NCBI GenBank assembly: GCA_028287235.1
Contig: JAQBQB010000026.1
Coordinates: forward strand, 124,001-188,000
From: Gemmatimonadota bacterium
GTDB lineage: Bacteria > Gemmatimonadota > Gemmatimonadetes > Gemmatimonadales > Gemmatimonadaceae
Length of the DNA: 64,000 nt
Reading direction: 5' to 3'
Every line of letters starts with the position of its first letter. Position 1 is the first letter of the stretch. The translations under genes were made by a program, and so were the position numbers. Positions 49,791-58,548 of this stretch are shown one piece after another. The notes beneath the pieces were generated by a model. That model searched no databases and was not told where the DNA came from. It worked only from the letters and a program-made list of their open reading frames with translations.

Positions 49791-51100
49791 TGCATCCTCG
49801 CGTTCACGTCGTGCTGCTGAATTGGAACAACTCCGCCGACACTCTCGAGTGCCTCGAGAGTCTGCTGCGGATCGACTATCCAAATTATCAGCTCGTCGTG
49901 TGCGACAATGCGAGCAGCGACGACTCGCTCGCGCGCCTTCGGAGCTGGGCGCGGGGTGAAGTCCACGCGCCGGAGATCGCCGAGCCGCTGCGGCACATCA
50001 TGGCCACGCCGCGCGCCGACCCGGCGCCGTTCGTGGAGATCGATCGTGAGACTGCGGAGCGCGGCGGAACTCCCGAGGCGCGTGCTGCGCGATTTCTGTT
50101 GATTCGAAACGTCGAGAATCTCGGGTTCGCCGGCGGGAACAACGTCGCGATTCGGTATGCCGTCGCGGCACGAAAGCATTGTCAGGCGGAGCGTGAAGCG
50201 TGTCATGCTGAGGGTTGCGTGTCTCATCCTGAGCGCAGCACGTGTCATCCTGAGCGCAGCGAAGGATCGCCGTCCATGGAAAGCGATCCTTCGGTCGCTG
50301 CGCTCCCTCAGGATGACAACGCTGCGCTCCCTCAGGATGACAACGGTGCGCTCCCTCAGGATGACAACGGTGCGCTCCTTCAGGATGACAACGGCTCGCT
50401 CTCTGAGCATGACAACGCGCGTGATTCCTACGTCTGCCTCGTCAACAACGACACCGTCGTCTCGCGCAATTGGATGTCGCTGATGATGGCCGCCATGCAG
50501 TCGGATGAGAAGATCGGGGCCGCCGGAGCGACGTTGTATGAGTATTACGCCCCCGAGCTCGTCGAGTCGGCCGGCGGAGGGGTGGTTCACCCCTGGCAAG
50601 GCATGCCGCGCGCGAACAGCGCTCATCGACAACGCCGCGGCACGCCGGCGGCCGTACCACGCCGGCTGGACTTTCTGAGCGGCGCATGCATGCTCATGCG
50701 GACGTCGATGCTCGAGCGAGTCGGACTCATCGACGAGCGCTACTTCATCTATTGCGAGGACATCGATCTTTCGCTGCGAATCCGGCGCGCCGGATTGCGG
50801 ATCGTGCTCGTGCCCGGTGCGGAGATGTGGCACAAGAACGGCGGCATCATGGGAACGCTCACGGCGAGGCGCGACTACTACATGGCGCGCAATTCGTTGC
50901 TGCTCGTTCACAAGCTCTATCCGGCGATGATTCCCGCGGCACTCGTCTTTTCGCTGTACCGCTGTGCGCTCCCCAAGATCGTCCGGAGAGACCGAGCTCG
51001 CCTCCGCGCCGTGGCCGGCGCGTATCGAGATTTCTTCAGCTTCGTCGCCGGCAATCCGCTCGGTGCGGGCGTCGGCACATCGGTGCCGCCCCGTACATGA
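49787..51100 (+). CDS. Glycosyltransferase family 2 with an internal repeat-encoded insert
   Basis: A 437-residue GT-A enzyme of rhamnosyltransferase/WbbL type. It has HVVLLNWNNSADTLECLESL, VVCDNASSDDS, NLGFAGGNNVAIRYA, the donor/metal motif LVNNDTVVSRNW, then FLSGACMLMRTSMLERVGLIDE, YCEDIDLSLRIRRAG (the E-D-x-D-x-x-x-R motif) and MWHKNG. Between GGNNVAIRYA and YVCLVNND, normally a few residues apart, lies an insert of about 80 residues (132-209) built from genomic repeats (HPERSEGS, ALPQDDNG repeated). The frame is intact, so the protein may still fold with an acidic loop near the active site. ATGA overlaps on both sides. Confidence 0.85.
   Translation: MMHPRVHVVLLNWNNSADTLECLESLLRIDYPNYQLVVCDNASSDDSLARLRSWARGEVHAPEIAEPLRHIMATPRADPAPFVEIDRETAERGGTPEARAARFLLIRNVENLGFAGGNNVAIRYAVAARKHCQAEREACHAEGCVSHPERSTCHPERSEGSPSMESDPSVAALPQDDNAALPQDDNGALPQDDNGALLQDDNGSLSEHDNARDSYVCLVNNDTVVSRNWMSLMMAAMQSDEKIGAAGATLYEYYAPELVESAGGGVVHPWQGMPRANSAHRQRRGTPAAVPRRLDFLSGACMLMRTSMLERVGLIDERYFIYCEDIDLSLRIRRAGLRIVLVPGAEMWHKNGGIMGTLTARRDYYMARNSLLLVHKLYPAMIPAALVFSLYRCALPKIVRRDRARLRAVAGAYRDFFSFVAGNPLGAGVGTSVPPRT
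50181..50413. repeat. REPIN-like array inside the GT2 gene
   Basis: Left: four copies of gtcatcctgagcgcagcgaa type, the first two degenerate. Centre: gcgaaggatcgccgtccatg. Right: four to five inverted copies (gcgctccctcaggatgacaa) in a 24-base period. No stop codon arises in the GT2 frame over 233 bases. Confidence 0.92.
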
Positions 51101-52320
51101 GCCTCGACGGTCGGACAAAACGGTCCCCGCTCAGCGGGCGCTACCTCGTGCGCAATCGCGGCTGGAACGCCGCGCTTCACGTGACCGACGCCGTGTTGTC
51201 GCTCGTCGCACAGGCGAAGCGTGCCGTCGCTACTGACGCGCCGGCGAGAATTCTCGTCGCCGTCGGCGGACATCTGGGGGACGCCGTGATCGCGACTAGC
51301 GCGCTGCCGGTGCTGGCGCGCGCTTATCCCAACGCGTCGATCGGCATGCTGCTTCCGTCCTGGTCGCGCGTCGTCGTCGAGGGACATCCCAGGCTGCGCT
51401 GGATACACCATGCCGACCACTGGAAGACGAGCCGCGCCGGCGACGGCGTCGCAGAAAAATGGGCCGCGTACCGTTCGAGCGCATTGCGCGCCGTCGACGA
51501 GATCTCGGGCGTCGGCTACGATCTCGCGATCGATCTCTACGCCTACTACCCGAATGCGGCGTGGCTGCTCTGGCGCGCCGGTGTTCCTATCCGGATCGGC
51601 TATACGAGCGGCGGATGCGGTCCGCTGTACACCCACGCACTGAGCTGGAATCCAGACACCGGACATACCGCGGCGCAACACGCCCGATTGATCGGCGCGC
51701 TCACCGAAACCGACGTCGTGGGCGAGCTCGCATACGATCTTCCTCCCATTCCGGAGCGCGCACGCCTCCGCGCTGCCACGCTCTGTCGTTCCGACCGTCA
51801 TTCCGACTATATCGTCATCCACCCCGGCACCGGCGATCCGAAGAAAGCCTGGCCCGCCGGCCAATGGAACGAGCTGATCTCCAGTCTCGGCGCGTCCAAG
51901 ACGATCGTGCTGACGGGAGCCGGCAAGCTCGAGCACGATCTCGCCGCAACGCTGGCGCGCGGTCGGTCGAACGTCGTAAATCTCGTGGATCAACTCGATT
52001 GGCCGACCTTCCGGGCGGTGCTCGCGAGCGCGAGCGTCGCCATCGGGCCGGACTCGGTTGCCATGCACGCCGCCGCCGCGGAAGGCACGCCGGCCGTGGC
52101 GATCATGGCCGCGATGAGCGATCCTGAATACTGGCGGCCGTTGGGCCGTCGGGTGGCGGCGTTGACCCGCCAGGTTCCCTGCGCGCCCTGCTTTCAAAAA
52201 AACGGATGCGAGACAATGGCCTGCGTGCGAGACGTGACCGTCGACGACGTGCTCGACGCGTGCGAGCGGCTCGGCGCGCTCGACCGGCCGCCAGCCGCGC
52301 TGCAAATGCCGGTTGTTTAA
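51097..52320 (+). CDS. Glycosyltransferase family 9
   Basis: A 407-residue GT9 protein: ILVAVGGHLGDAVIATSALPVL (usual N-terminal G-D motif), DLAIDLYAYYPNAAWLLWRAG, then YIVIHPGTGDPKKAWPAGQW, TIVLTGAGKLEHDL and VAIGPDSVAMHAAAAEGTPAVAI (P-D-S-x-x-M-H). A cysteine-containing C-terminus CAPCFQKNGCETMAC matches the C-x2-C pattern of GT9 proteins. The N-terminal 45 residues are extra. Third GT9 of the cluster. The ATGA overlap with the GT2 stop shows coupling. Confidence 0.87.
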   Translation: MSLDGRTKRSPLSGRYLVRNRGWNAALHVTDAVLSLVAQAKRAVATDAPARILVAVGGHLGDAVIATSALPVLARAYPNASIGMLLPSWSRVVVEGHPRLRWIHHADHWKTSRAGDGVAEKWAAYRSSALRAVDEISGVGYDLAIDLYAYYPNAAWLLWRAGVPIRIGYTSGGCGPLYTHALSWNPDTGHTAAQHARLIGALTETDVVGELAYDLPPIPERARLRAATLCRSDRHSDYIVIHPGTGDPKKAWPAGQWNELISSLGASKTIVLTGAGKLEHDLAATLARGRSNVVNLVDQLDWPTFRAVLASASVAIGPDSVAMHAAAAEGTPAVAIMAAMSDPEYWRPLGRRVAALTRQVPCAPCFQKNGCETMACVRDVTVDDVLDACERLGALDRPPAALQMPVV

Positions 52321-52321
52321 C

Positions 52322-53638
52322 ATGAGAATCATCACACGATACGTCGTTGCGGCCATGGCGTTCGCGGGCGGTGCGACGCTGGCCGCCTGCGACCCGTGCG
52401 CCGGCGTGGCCGCCTGCACGACGGCGCCCCGTGTCGCCGCCCAGGGACGGATCGTCGACGTCGTCGACGGACACGCCATTCCGGGAACGCGGATCTACCT
52501 CGTGCGCTCCGACTCCGGCTCGTCGAGCAACACTCCCGCCGACTCGGCCACCACCGTCACCGACGCCGAGGGCAATTTTCAGGTGGAGCTCGGCTCCGGT
52601 CCCGGAAAATTCGACATCATCGTCGCGCCGCCGGCGCTGCCGTCGTACCGCGTGCGTGACCTGGCACTCACGAGCTCGACCCGGCGCGGCGAAGGGAACG
52701 TCTTGGGCGTATGGGTGAACATGCCGGTGTTCAGCATCGCCGGAGAGCTCTTCTATCGAGCGACCAATGAGCTCGTCCGTAGCGGCACCGTGACGTTCAA
52801 GCGCACGGGCGGCGTCGCGATCAGCGGCGGTGACGTGCACGTCAGCTCTATCGACGGTGCGGGTCGCGCGGACTTACTGCAGAACGTTTTTGCGAGCGGC
52901 GCCGACGACGTCATCGGTGAGCTGACCGTGAACCTCCCCGGCGCGTTCGGCACCTCGGTGCTCACAAATTTTCATCTCACGCCGAGCTACGTGTTCCGGC
53001 CGGCGTCGGTCCGCCGCTTCGGGGTGGGGCCCACGCTCTCCTGGTTCTATCGCGTCTACAACCGCGCTACGGTCAACGGCGCCCCGAACACTACGGTCAC
53101 CTTCACCCGGACCGGTGGAATTCCAACCTCGGCCGAGAGCTTTACGGCGACTACCGACAAGGATGGAAATTTCTTCGTTCCTCTACTGCCGCTCGCCCAG
53201 GGAACGGTGGTCGGCAATCTGACCATCTCGCCGCCGCCGCCGTTTCACAGTTACGTGATATCGGGACTACAGATCCCGACGTTGGATGCCGACGGCGTTC
53301 GCTTTCTTCCCGGCTTCGGGGTAGGTCCGCACCTCCCCTGGCTCGGCACCGTGACCTGCGGAGGCAAGCTGCTGCCGAACACGCGGGTCATCGTCGTGCG
53401 CGTCGGCGGCCTGTCTGTGCCGCCGAATCAGCTCGACACGAAGACCGATGCTGACGGCCGGTTCGACTTGAGCGTGTTCAAGCCCACCGAATACGGTACC
53501 ATGATCCTCGACCTTGAGTTCTTCCCGCCGTCGGAGAGCTCGTGCATCGGTCTCGTTCACCACGGCTTGCAGTTGCCGACGTTGGACTTCGACTCCGACA
53601 AGCGCTTCATCGCAAATTGGGATCTGCCAAAGCCGTGA
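52322..53638 (+). CDS. Lipoprotein with four Ig-like (carboxypeptidase-regulatory-like) modules
   Basis: A 438-residue lipoprotein: signal peptide with LAAC lipobox (FAGGATLAACDPCAGV). Four modules of about 90-100 residues follow, each with a G-x-P/N-x-x-V or T-V strand, a T-D-x-D/E-G-x-F turn and a closing strand. Landmarks are VTDAEGNFQVEL, VSSIDGAGRADLL, TTDKDGNFFVPLL and KTDADGRFDLSVF. The last two modules also share an LQIPTLD/LQLPTLD closing strand. The turn pattern is that of CarboxypepD_reg-like domains. Starts one base after the GT9 stop, inside the polymer operon, so it may anchor, bind or guide the polysaccharide at the cell surface. No known EPS component recognised. Confidence 0.75.
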   Translation: MRIITRYVVAAMAFAGGATLAACDPCAGVAACTTAPRVAAQGRIVDVVDGHAIPGTRIYLVRSDSGSSSNTPADSATTVTDAEGNFQVELGSGPGKFDIIVAPPALPSYRVRDLALTSSTRRGEGNVLGVWVNMPVFSIAGELFYRATNELVRSGTVTFKRTGGVAISGGDVHVSSIDGAGRADLLQNVFASGADDVIGELTVNLPGAFGTSVLTNFHLTPSYVFRPASVRRFGVGPTLSWFYRVYNRATVNGAPNTTVTFTRTGGIPTSAESFTATTDKDGNFFVPLLPLAQGTVVGNLTISPPPPFHSYVISGLQIPTLDADGVRFLPGFGVGPHLPWLGTVTCGGKLLPNTRVIVVRVGGLSVPPNQLDTKTDADGRFDLSVFKPTEYGTMILDLEFFPPSESSCIGLVHHGLQLPTLDFDSDKRFIANWDLPKP

Positions 53639-53677
53639 TGAGCAGCGCTCGGTGTCGCGATTTGCGTGAAGAGGTAT

Positions 53678-53919
53678 GTCGTCCTGAGGGAGCGAAGTCC
53701 TGTCATCCTGAGGGAGCGAAGTCCTGTCATCCTGAGGGAGTGAAGCCGTGTCATCCTGAGAGAGCGAAGCCGTGTCATCCTGAGAGAGCGAAGCGACCGA
53801 AGGATCGCTTTCCACGGACGGCGATCCTTCGCTTCGCTCAGGATGACAGCTTCGCTCAGGATGACAACTTCGCTCAGGATGACAAGCGCGCTCAGGACGA
53901 CACGCGCGTTCAGGATGCC
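53678..53919. repeat. REPIN-like array filling the 53639-53940 gap
   Basis: Five direct copies (gtcatcctgagggagcgaag) with a 24-base period, centre cgaaggatcgctttccacgg, then five inverted copies (cttcgctcaggatgacaa) with an 18-base period. The gap contains nothing else except about 20 bases before the GTG of the flippase gene. Confidence 0.93.
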
Positions 53920-53940
53920 AATGCCTAGGGTAGCCACATC

Positions 53941-55422
53941 GTGACGAGCACCCGCCTCCTGGCGCGAAACTCCGCCCTGAACATCGTTGGACAGATCGGA
54001 CCGCTCATCGTCGCGGTGTTCGCCGTCCCCGTTCTCATCCGGGCGCTCGGCGTCGAGCGTTTCGGCGTGCTCAGCCTCGCTTGGACCGCGATCGGCTACT
54101 TCAGCCTCTTCGACCTGGGCCTCGGCCGAGCGCTCACGCAGAGCGCCAGCGCGGCGATCGGCGGCGGGCGTCCCGAGGAGTTGCCCGTCATCACGATCAC
54201 GGCCCTTCGGGCCATGGTGCTGCTCGGCATCTGCGGTGGAATCGTCTTCGCCCTCGCTACACCTTGGCTCGTCGACCACGCGCTCAACATTCCGGCCGAG
54301 CTCCGCGCCGAGACGGTCACGAGCTTCTATCTCCTCTGCGTCTCGCTGCCGTTCGTCTTGGCGACCGCGGGATATCGCGGCGTGTTCGAGGCCCATCAGG
54401 ATTTCGGTATCGCGACCGTGCTTCGCGTGCCGTATGCGATCTTCAATTTCGTCGCGCCCCTCGGCGTCCTGCCTTTCTCTCACAGCCTCGTGCCGGTCGT
54501 CGCCATTCTCGTCGTCGGACGTGTCGCCGTATGTGTCGCGCACGTGATCGTGGCTCGACGGAGGTACCCGTTTCTGCATGAGCGAGTGCCGATGGACCGC
54601 GACGTCGTGATGCCGCTGCTCAAGACCGGCGGCTGGATGTCGGTGAGCAACGTCATCAGCCCGCTCATGGTGAACTTCGACCGCTTCGTCGTTGGCGGGC
54701 TGCTCACGGTGACCGCGGTGGCGTATTACGCGACGCCGTACGACATGGTCATGAAGCTCCTGCTCGTGCCAAGCGCGCTCCTCGGCGTTCTGTTCCCTGC
54801 GTTCGCGTCCACGTTCGAGCGCGATCGCGCGGAGACGGTGGTGCTCTACGACCGCACCATCCGTCTCATGCTGCTCGCGATCTTTCCGCCCGTCCTCCTG
54901 CTCGTCGCCTTCGCGCACGAGGGCCTCCATCTCTGGATTGGCGAGACCTTCGCCCGCCAAAGCTCCATCGTAGTGCAGTGGCTCGCGGCGGGCGTGCTGA
55001 TCAACAGCGTCGGCCAGATCGGGTTCGTCGCGGTGCAGGGGGTTGGCCGGTCGGACCTCGCCGCCAAGCTCCACGCGGTGGAGCTGCCGATTTACGCCGC
55101 GGTGCTCGTCCTCCTGACCAAGACCCTCGGTCTGCGCGGCGTGGCGATCGCCTGGACCTTTCGCGTCACGGTGGATACTGCGGCCCTGCTCTGGATATCG
55201 GCGCGCCGTTTGCCAGAGGTAAGGCCCTACCTGTGGCGATCTGTCCGCTTGTTCGGGGCGCTGCTCGCGGTGCTCCTGATGGCCGGGATGATCGACTCGT
55301 TGGTGACGCGGATCGTGTACGTGACAGCCGTATTGATCGTCTTTGCCGTGATCGGCTGGCTGCAGATCCTTCACCGCGAGGAGCGGGTTGCGCTATTGCG
55401 AATGACCCCGCTCTCATCGTGA
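53941..55422 (+). CDS. Wzx-like oligosaccharide flippase (MOP superfamily)
   Basis: A 493-residue inner-membrane protein with about 12-14 helices. The N-terminal LARNSALNIVGQIGPLIVAVFAVP, ALGVERFGVLSLAWTAIGYFSLFDLGLGRALTQ region and GGWMSVSNVISPLMVNFDRFVVG in the middle are typical of polysaccharide_synt/Wzx proteins. It flips undecaprenyl-linked repeat units to the periplasm, matching the Wzy-like polymerase at 48477. GTG start close to the repeat array; no clear ribosome site. Confidence 0.9.
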   Translation: MTSTRLLARNSALNIVGQIGPLIVAVFAVPVLIRALGVERFGVLSLAWTAIGYFSLFDLGLGRALTQSASAAIGGGRPEELPVITITALRAMVLLGICGGIVFALATPWLVDHALNIPAELRAETVTSFYLLCVSLPFVLATAGYRGVFEAHQDFGIATVLRVPYAIFNFVAPLGVLPFSHSLVPVVAILVVGRVAVCVAHVIVARRRYPFLHERVPMDRDVVMPLLKTGGWMSVSNVISPLMVNFDRFVVGGLLTVTAVAYYATPYDMVMKLLLVPSALLGVLFPAFASTFERDRAETVVLYDRTIRLMLLAIFPPVLLLVAFAHEGLHLWIGETFARQSSIVVQWLAAGVLINSVGQIGFVAVQGVGRSDLAAKLHAVELPIYAAVLVLLTKTLGLRGVAIAWTFRVTVDTAALLWISARRLPEVRPYLWRSVRLFGALLAVLLMAGMIDSLVTRIVYVTAVLIVFAVIGWLQILHREERVALLRMTPLSS

Positions 55423-55539
55423 GAGCGCGGAAGGCCTATTCGGTTTCACGAATTCTCGAAAGCCGCTGACGACTTTGAGGATCGGTCAGTTGGGCGTACA
55501 TTCCAGCCGATCGCCGAGCCGGTGAACAGACCGCACCCG

Positions 55540-56601
55540 ATGACCAGCAAGCAAACGACGCCTTTCGACCAGCGTTCGAAGCAAGCCGCTTCGACGAAGC
55601 TCATCAAGAACCTGCCCCAGACGGCGTCGCGCACCCCACAGCGGCGCATCGTCGTGATCGGGGCACCATCGGACATCCCGCGGGCGCTCGAGCACGCCGC
55701 GGTCATCGCCGGCCGGTTCACCGTGGAGGCGATGCTGGCGATCGACGTCGAGAGCGACGATGCCGCCGACATCTCCCGGCGCCTGTCGGAGCTGCTGCGC
55801 GATCGGTCCGCCGACGCCATGCTCATGACCGGCTCGGTGGGACGGTCGGCTATGCGCGTGATCGCCGACCTGGCGTTGCTGCACCACTGCGAGCTGCTCG
55901 CCGTGCTGCCCACGGACATCCTTGCCGACCACGACCCGGTCGTCGTCTGGACGGGCGACAGTCCTGTGGTCCAGCTCACCAGGCTCCCGCAGCGCCGCGG
56001 CGAGCTGGCGGTGAAGCGCGCGATCGACGTCGTGGGCGCGTCGATCGGCCTGGTCGTCATGGCTCCGGTCATGGCCGCACTGGCCGCCCTGATCTGCCTC
56101 GAGTCGCCTGGCGCTCCCATCTTCGCCCACAAGCGAGTTGGGCGGGGGGGGCAGGGGTTCAGATGCCTCAAGCTCCGAACGATGGCCACCGGCGCCGAGG
56201 ACGCCCTCAAGAGCGACCCAGCGCTCTACGAGGAGTACCGGCGCAACCACTTCAAGATTCCCGACGACCGCGACCCGCGCACGACGAAGCTCGGTCGCTT
56301 TTTACGCCGGACGAGTCTCGACGAGCTGCCGCAGCTCTGGAACGTGCTGCGCGGTGATATGTCGCTCGTCGGCCCTCGGCCGGTCGTCGAGGACGAGCTG
56401 CGGATGTATGACCACTGCGTCGATCTGCTGCTGTCCGTGAGGCCGGGAATCACGGGCGCCTGGGCGGTGAACGGGCGTCACGACGTCGGTTATCCGGAGC
56501 GGTGTGGGATCGAGCTGGCGTACGTGCGCAGCTGGCGGTTGGCGCACGATCTGGGGATCGCGCTGCGGACGGTGGCGGTGGTGTTGCGGGTGAAGGCGTA
56601 G
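55540..56601 (+). CDS. Phosphoglycosyl transferase with N-terminal Rossmann-like domain
   Basis: A 353-residue protein. Residues about 35-165 look like the nucleotide-binding-like domain of WbaP-type enzymes ([38 protein letters not shown]), but the usual four preceding transmembrane helices are absent. The catalytic core follows: re-entrant helix [73 protein letters not shown] and [13 protein letters not shown]. It is a close paralogue of 45012. A GTG six codons upstream is an alternative start. It probably primes polymer synthesis. Confidence 0.88.
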   Translation: MTSKQTTPFDQRSKQAASTKLIKNLPQTASRTPQRRIVVIGAPSDIPRALEHAAVIAGRFTVEAMLAIDVESDDAADISRRLSELLRDRSADAMLMTGSVGRSAMRVIADLALLHHCELLAVLPTDILADHDPVVVWTGDSPVVQLTRLPQRRGELAVKRAIDVVGASIGLVVMAPVMAALAALICLESPGAPIFAHKRVGRGGQGFRCLKLRTMATGAEDALKSDPALYEEYRRNHFKIPDDRDPRTTKLGRFLRRTSLDELPQLWNVLRGDMSLVGPRPVVEDELRMYDHCVDLLLSVRPGITGAWAVNGRHDVGYPERCGIELAYVRSWRLAHDLGIALRTVAVVLRVKA

Positions 56602-56622
56602 TCCGCGCCGTCCAGTCGAGCC

Positions 56623-56777
56623 GATCCTTCGCTTCGCTCAGGATGACAAAGACGTTGTCATCCTGAGCGAGCGACGCCCCCGGTTGTCATCCTGCGCAGG
56701 CGAGGCCCCGGGTTGTCATCCTGAGCAGGCGACGCCACCGGGTGTCATCCTGAGCGAGCGTAGCGAGTCGAAGGATC
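56623..56777. repeat. REPIN-like array, outward-facing type
   Basis: Begins with an inverted half (gatccttcgcttcgctcagg, atgac), then four direct copies (gtcatcctgagcgagcgacg) about 29-30 bases apart, and ends gcgagtcgaaggatc. The order of halves is the reverse of the other arrays. It nearly fills the gap between two convergent genes. Confidence 0.9.
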
Positions 56778-56780
56778 TCC

Positions 56781-58382
56781 TTACCTCGGTACAACGCTCA
56801 CCTTGAACGTCAAATTATTGACGTCAAACGCTCGATCCTGCGCAAACCCGCCAACCGCGCTCTGAAACAGGTAGTTGAGCCGCTTCTGTGTGATCGCTTC
56901 GACGTCGACGTCAGTCCCGCCGACCGTCACTCCGCCGCGCAACCCGGCAAAGAGCGACACGTCGTGCGCCACGAAGCCGACACCATTCGGCGACCGATAG
57001 TACGCTTCGTCCTCCCACCGAATCCGCCCGAGCTCCAGTCCTGCGCGCCAGCGATGGGCGAGGTAGTCGCCCGCCAGGAACTGACTCGAGCCGCCGGGTC
57101 CAATGGCTGCGCCAATGACCTGCCCGCGCTGGGTATAACCCTGCGGAACAAACCGGCTCACGTAGAAGCTCGGCATCGTGGCACGGAGTGACGGCGGTGT
57201 TTGCTCGAGCATCGTCGCTTCGGCCTGCAGTCGAACGGCGCGGGTAACACTGAGCGGGTTCACCCACTGGAGGCCCAGTGTGAAGCCCTGATGGAGCTGC
57301 GGGGCAACGAGCATCTCGCGCAACCCGGGCGGAAAGAGCTTGGCCCATTCGCCGTAGAACTCGAAGCCGCTCTCCGGGAAGACCCAGCGCCAGAAGAACG
57401 ACATGATCTGGTCGGTGGGATGGGCCGGAGCGGCTCCGATTGTGTCCGGAGTCTGATCCCACCGATCGAGCACGTCGAGCGCGTGGAAGCGAAGCTTCGT
57501 CGTCGAGGCCACCGGTGCGTAGACGGAGCGTGCAACGCCGACCGTGAGGCCGGTGTCGAACGCCACGCGTAACGTGACAACCGCGGCGCTCAGCGAGCGA
57601 ATGTTGTTCGTCGAGATCGTGTCGAAGAACAGCGATTCGGTGAGCCCGCCGAGGATCCAGCGAAACTCGACGTCGCCGAGTCGGGTCTTTAGCGGGCGCT
57701 GGGTGCGGAGGTAGACCTCGGGAATGCCCGCAGCGTTGTTGCTCATGACGAGCGCGTTGCGGATACCGGGGCCCCACCATTGTTCGTCGGTGCTCGCGCC
57801 GACAGCTAGTGCGCCGCGGTGGTATTCGATCCAGGATTCGCCCGGGTAGACGGCGACGATGGACTGGTTGCCGAAGCGGAGAGGGATGTCGGCGGATTCG
57901 ATGCCGCCGTGCCACGGGGAGGAGAAGGTGCTGCGGCCGGGGGCGGTGGCGGGGAGGACGGGGAAGACTTTGTTTTGTTGGTAGACGAACTCCGGTGAAA
58001 AGCTCAGAGAAAGAGAAGACGTTTCGAGCCGAAGGCCGGCCGAGATCGTGGACGTGAGGCCCTTGCCGGCCCACTGAGCGCCGTCGTTCAGCGAAAACGG
58101 GAGGGCCGAGTTGTAAGTCTCGTCGATGGACGGCGGAACGAACGCCCACCGGACGCCGCGATTGCCATTCAGCGGAGTCGTGAGCGACCGCGAGGAACGG
58201 ATGAGCGAGCCGCGCAATGAGCAGCGGCCGAGGTCCTGCGCGTCACGTGCGCGAACGTCCGCCGCGCTGCCGACGATCGTGATGGCGCCCGAATGCGACG
58301 TGGAGTCAGTGCATTGGGCGCCGACCGATGCGCCGGCGGCTGCGAGGAGAAATAATGGGAGTAGTCGGGAGCGCCGGCGCAC
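56781..58382 (-). CDS. Wzi-like capsule-assembly outer-membrane protein
   Basis: A 533-residue exported protein (RSRLLPLFLLAAAGASVGAQ). Shared Wzi-type landmarks with the next gene are ETYNSALPFSLNDGAQWAGKGL, DEQWWGPGIRNALVMSNNAAG and a strand-rich remainder ending NLTFKVSVVPR. The pattern of strands and the final aromatic/hydrophobic residues fit an outer-membrane barrel. Convergent to the phosphoglycosyl transferase and divergent from its paralogue at 58549. A polysaccharide-binding or surface-attachment role is inferred from family. Confidence 0.78.
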   Translation of the reverse strand: MRRRSRLLPLFLLAAAGASVGAQCTDSTSHSGAITIVGSAADVRARDAQDLGRCSLRGSLIRSSRSLTTPLNGNRGVRWAFVPPSIDETYNSALPFSLNDGAQWAGKGLTSTISAGLRLETSSLSLSFSPEFVYQQNKVFPVLPATAPGRSTFSSPWHGGIESADIPLRFGNQSIVAVYPGESWIEYHRGALAVGASTDEQWWGPGIRNALVMSNNAAGIPEVYLRTQRPLKTRLGDVEFRWILGGLTESLFFDTISTNNIRSLSAAVVTLRVAFDTGLTVGVARSVYAPVASTTKLRFHALDVLDRWDQTPDTIGAAPAHPTDQIMSFFWRWVFPESGFEFYGEWAKLFPPGLREMLVAPQLHQGFTLGLQWVNPLSVTRAVRLQAEATMLEQTPPSLRATMPSFYVSRFVPQGYTQRGQVIGAAIGPGGSSQFLAGDYLAHRWRAGLELGRIRWEDEAYYRSPNGVGFVAHDVSLFAGLRGGVTVGGTDVDVEAITQKRLNYLFQSAVGGFAQDRAFDVNNLTFKVSVVPR

Positions 58383-58431
58383 GGGTGGGAGGATAGACAG
58401 CGGGGGCAGTCAAGTAAAGCCGATCAAGGTT

Positions 58432-58459
58432 GTCATTCTGAGCGAAGCGAAGAATCGCT
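58432..58459. repeat. Single REPIN-like half copy
   Basis: gtcattctgagcgaagcgaa followed by gaatcgct, a lone left half in the 166-base gap between the two divergent Wzi-like genes. Sequence composition drops in GC from about here onward. Confidence 0.85.
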
Positions 58460-58548
58460 GTACCTGTCGCGATGCTTGCCAATAGAACCGATTTCTTTTC
58501 CGAAGAACGGTTGCGATTACCAATCACATCGGGTCGATTTGACGAATC

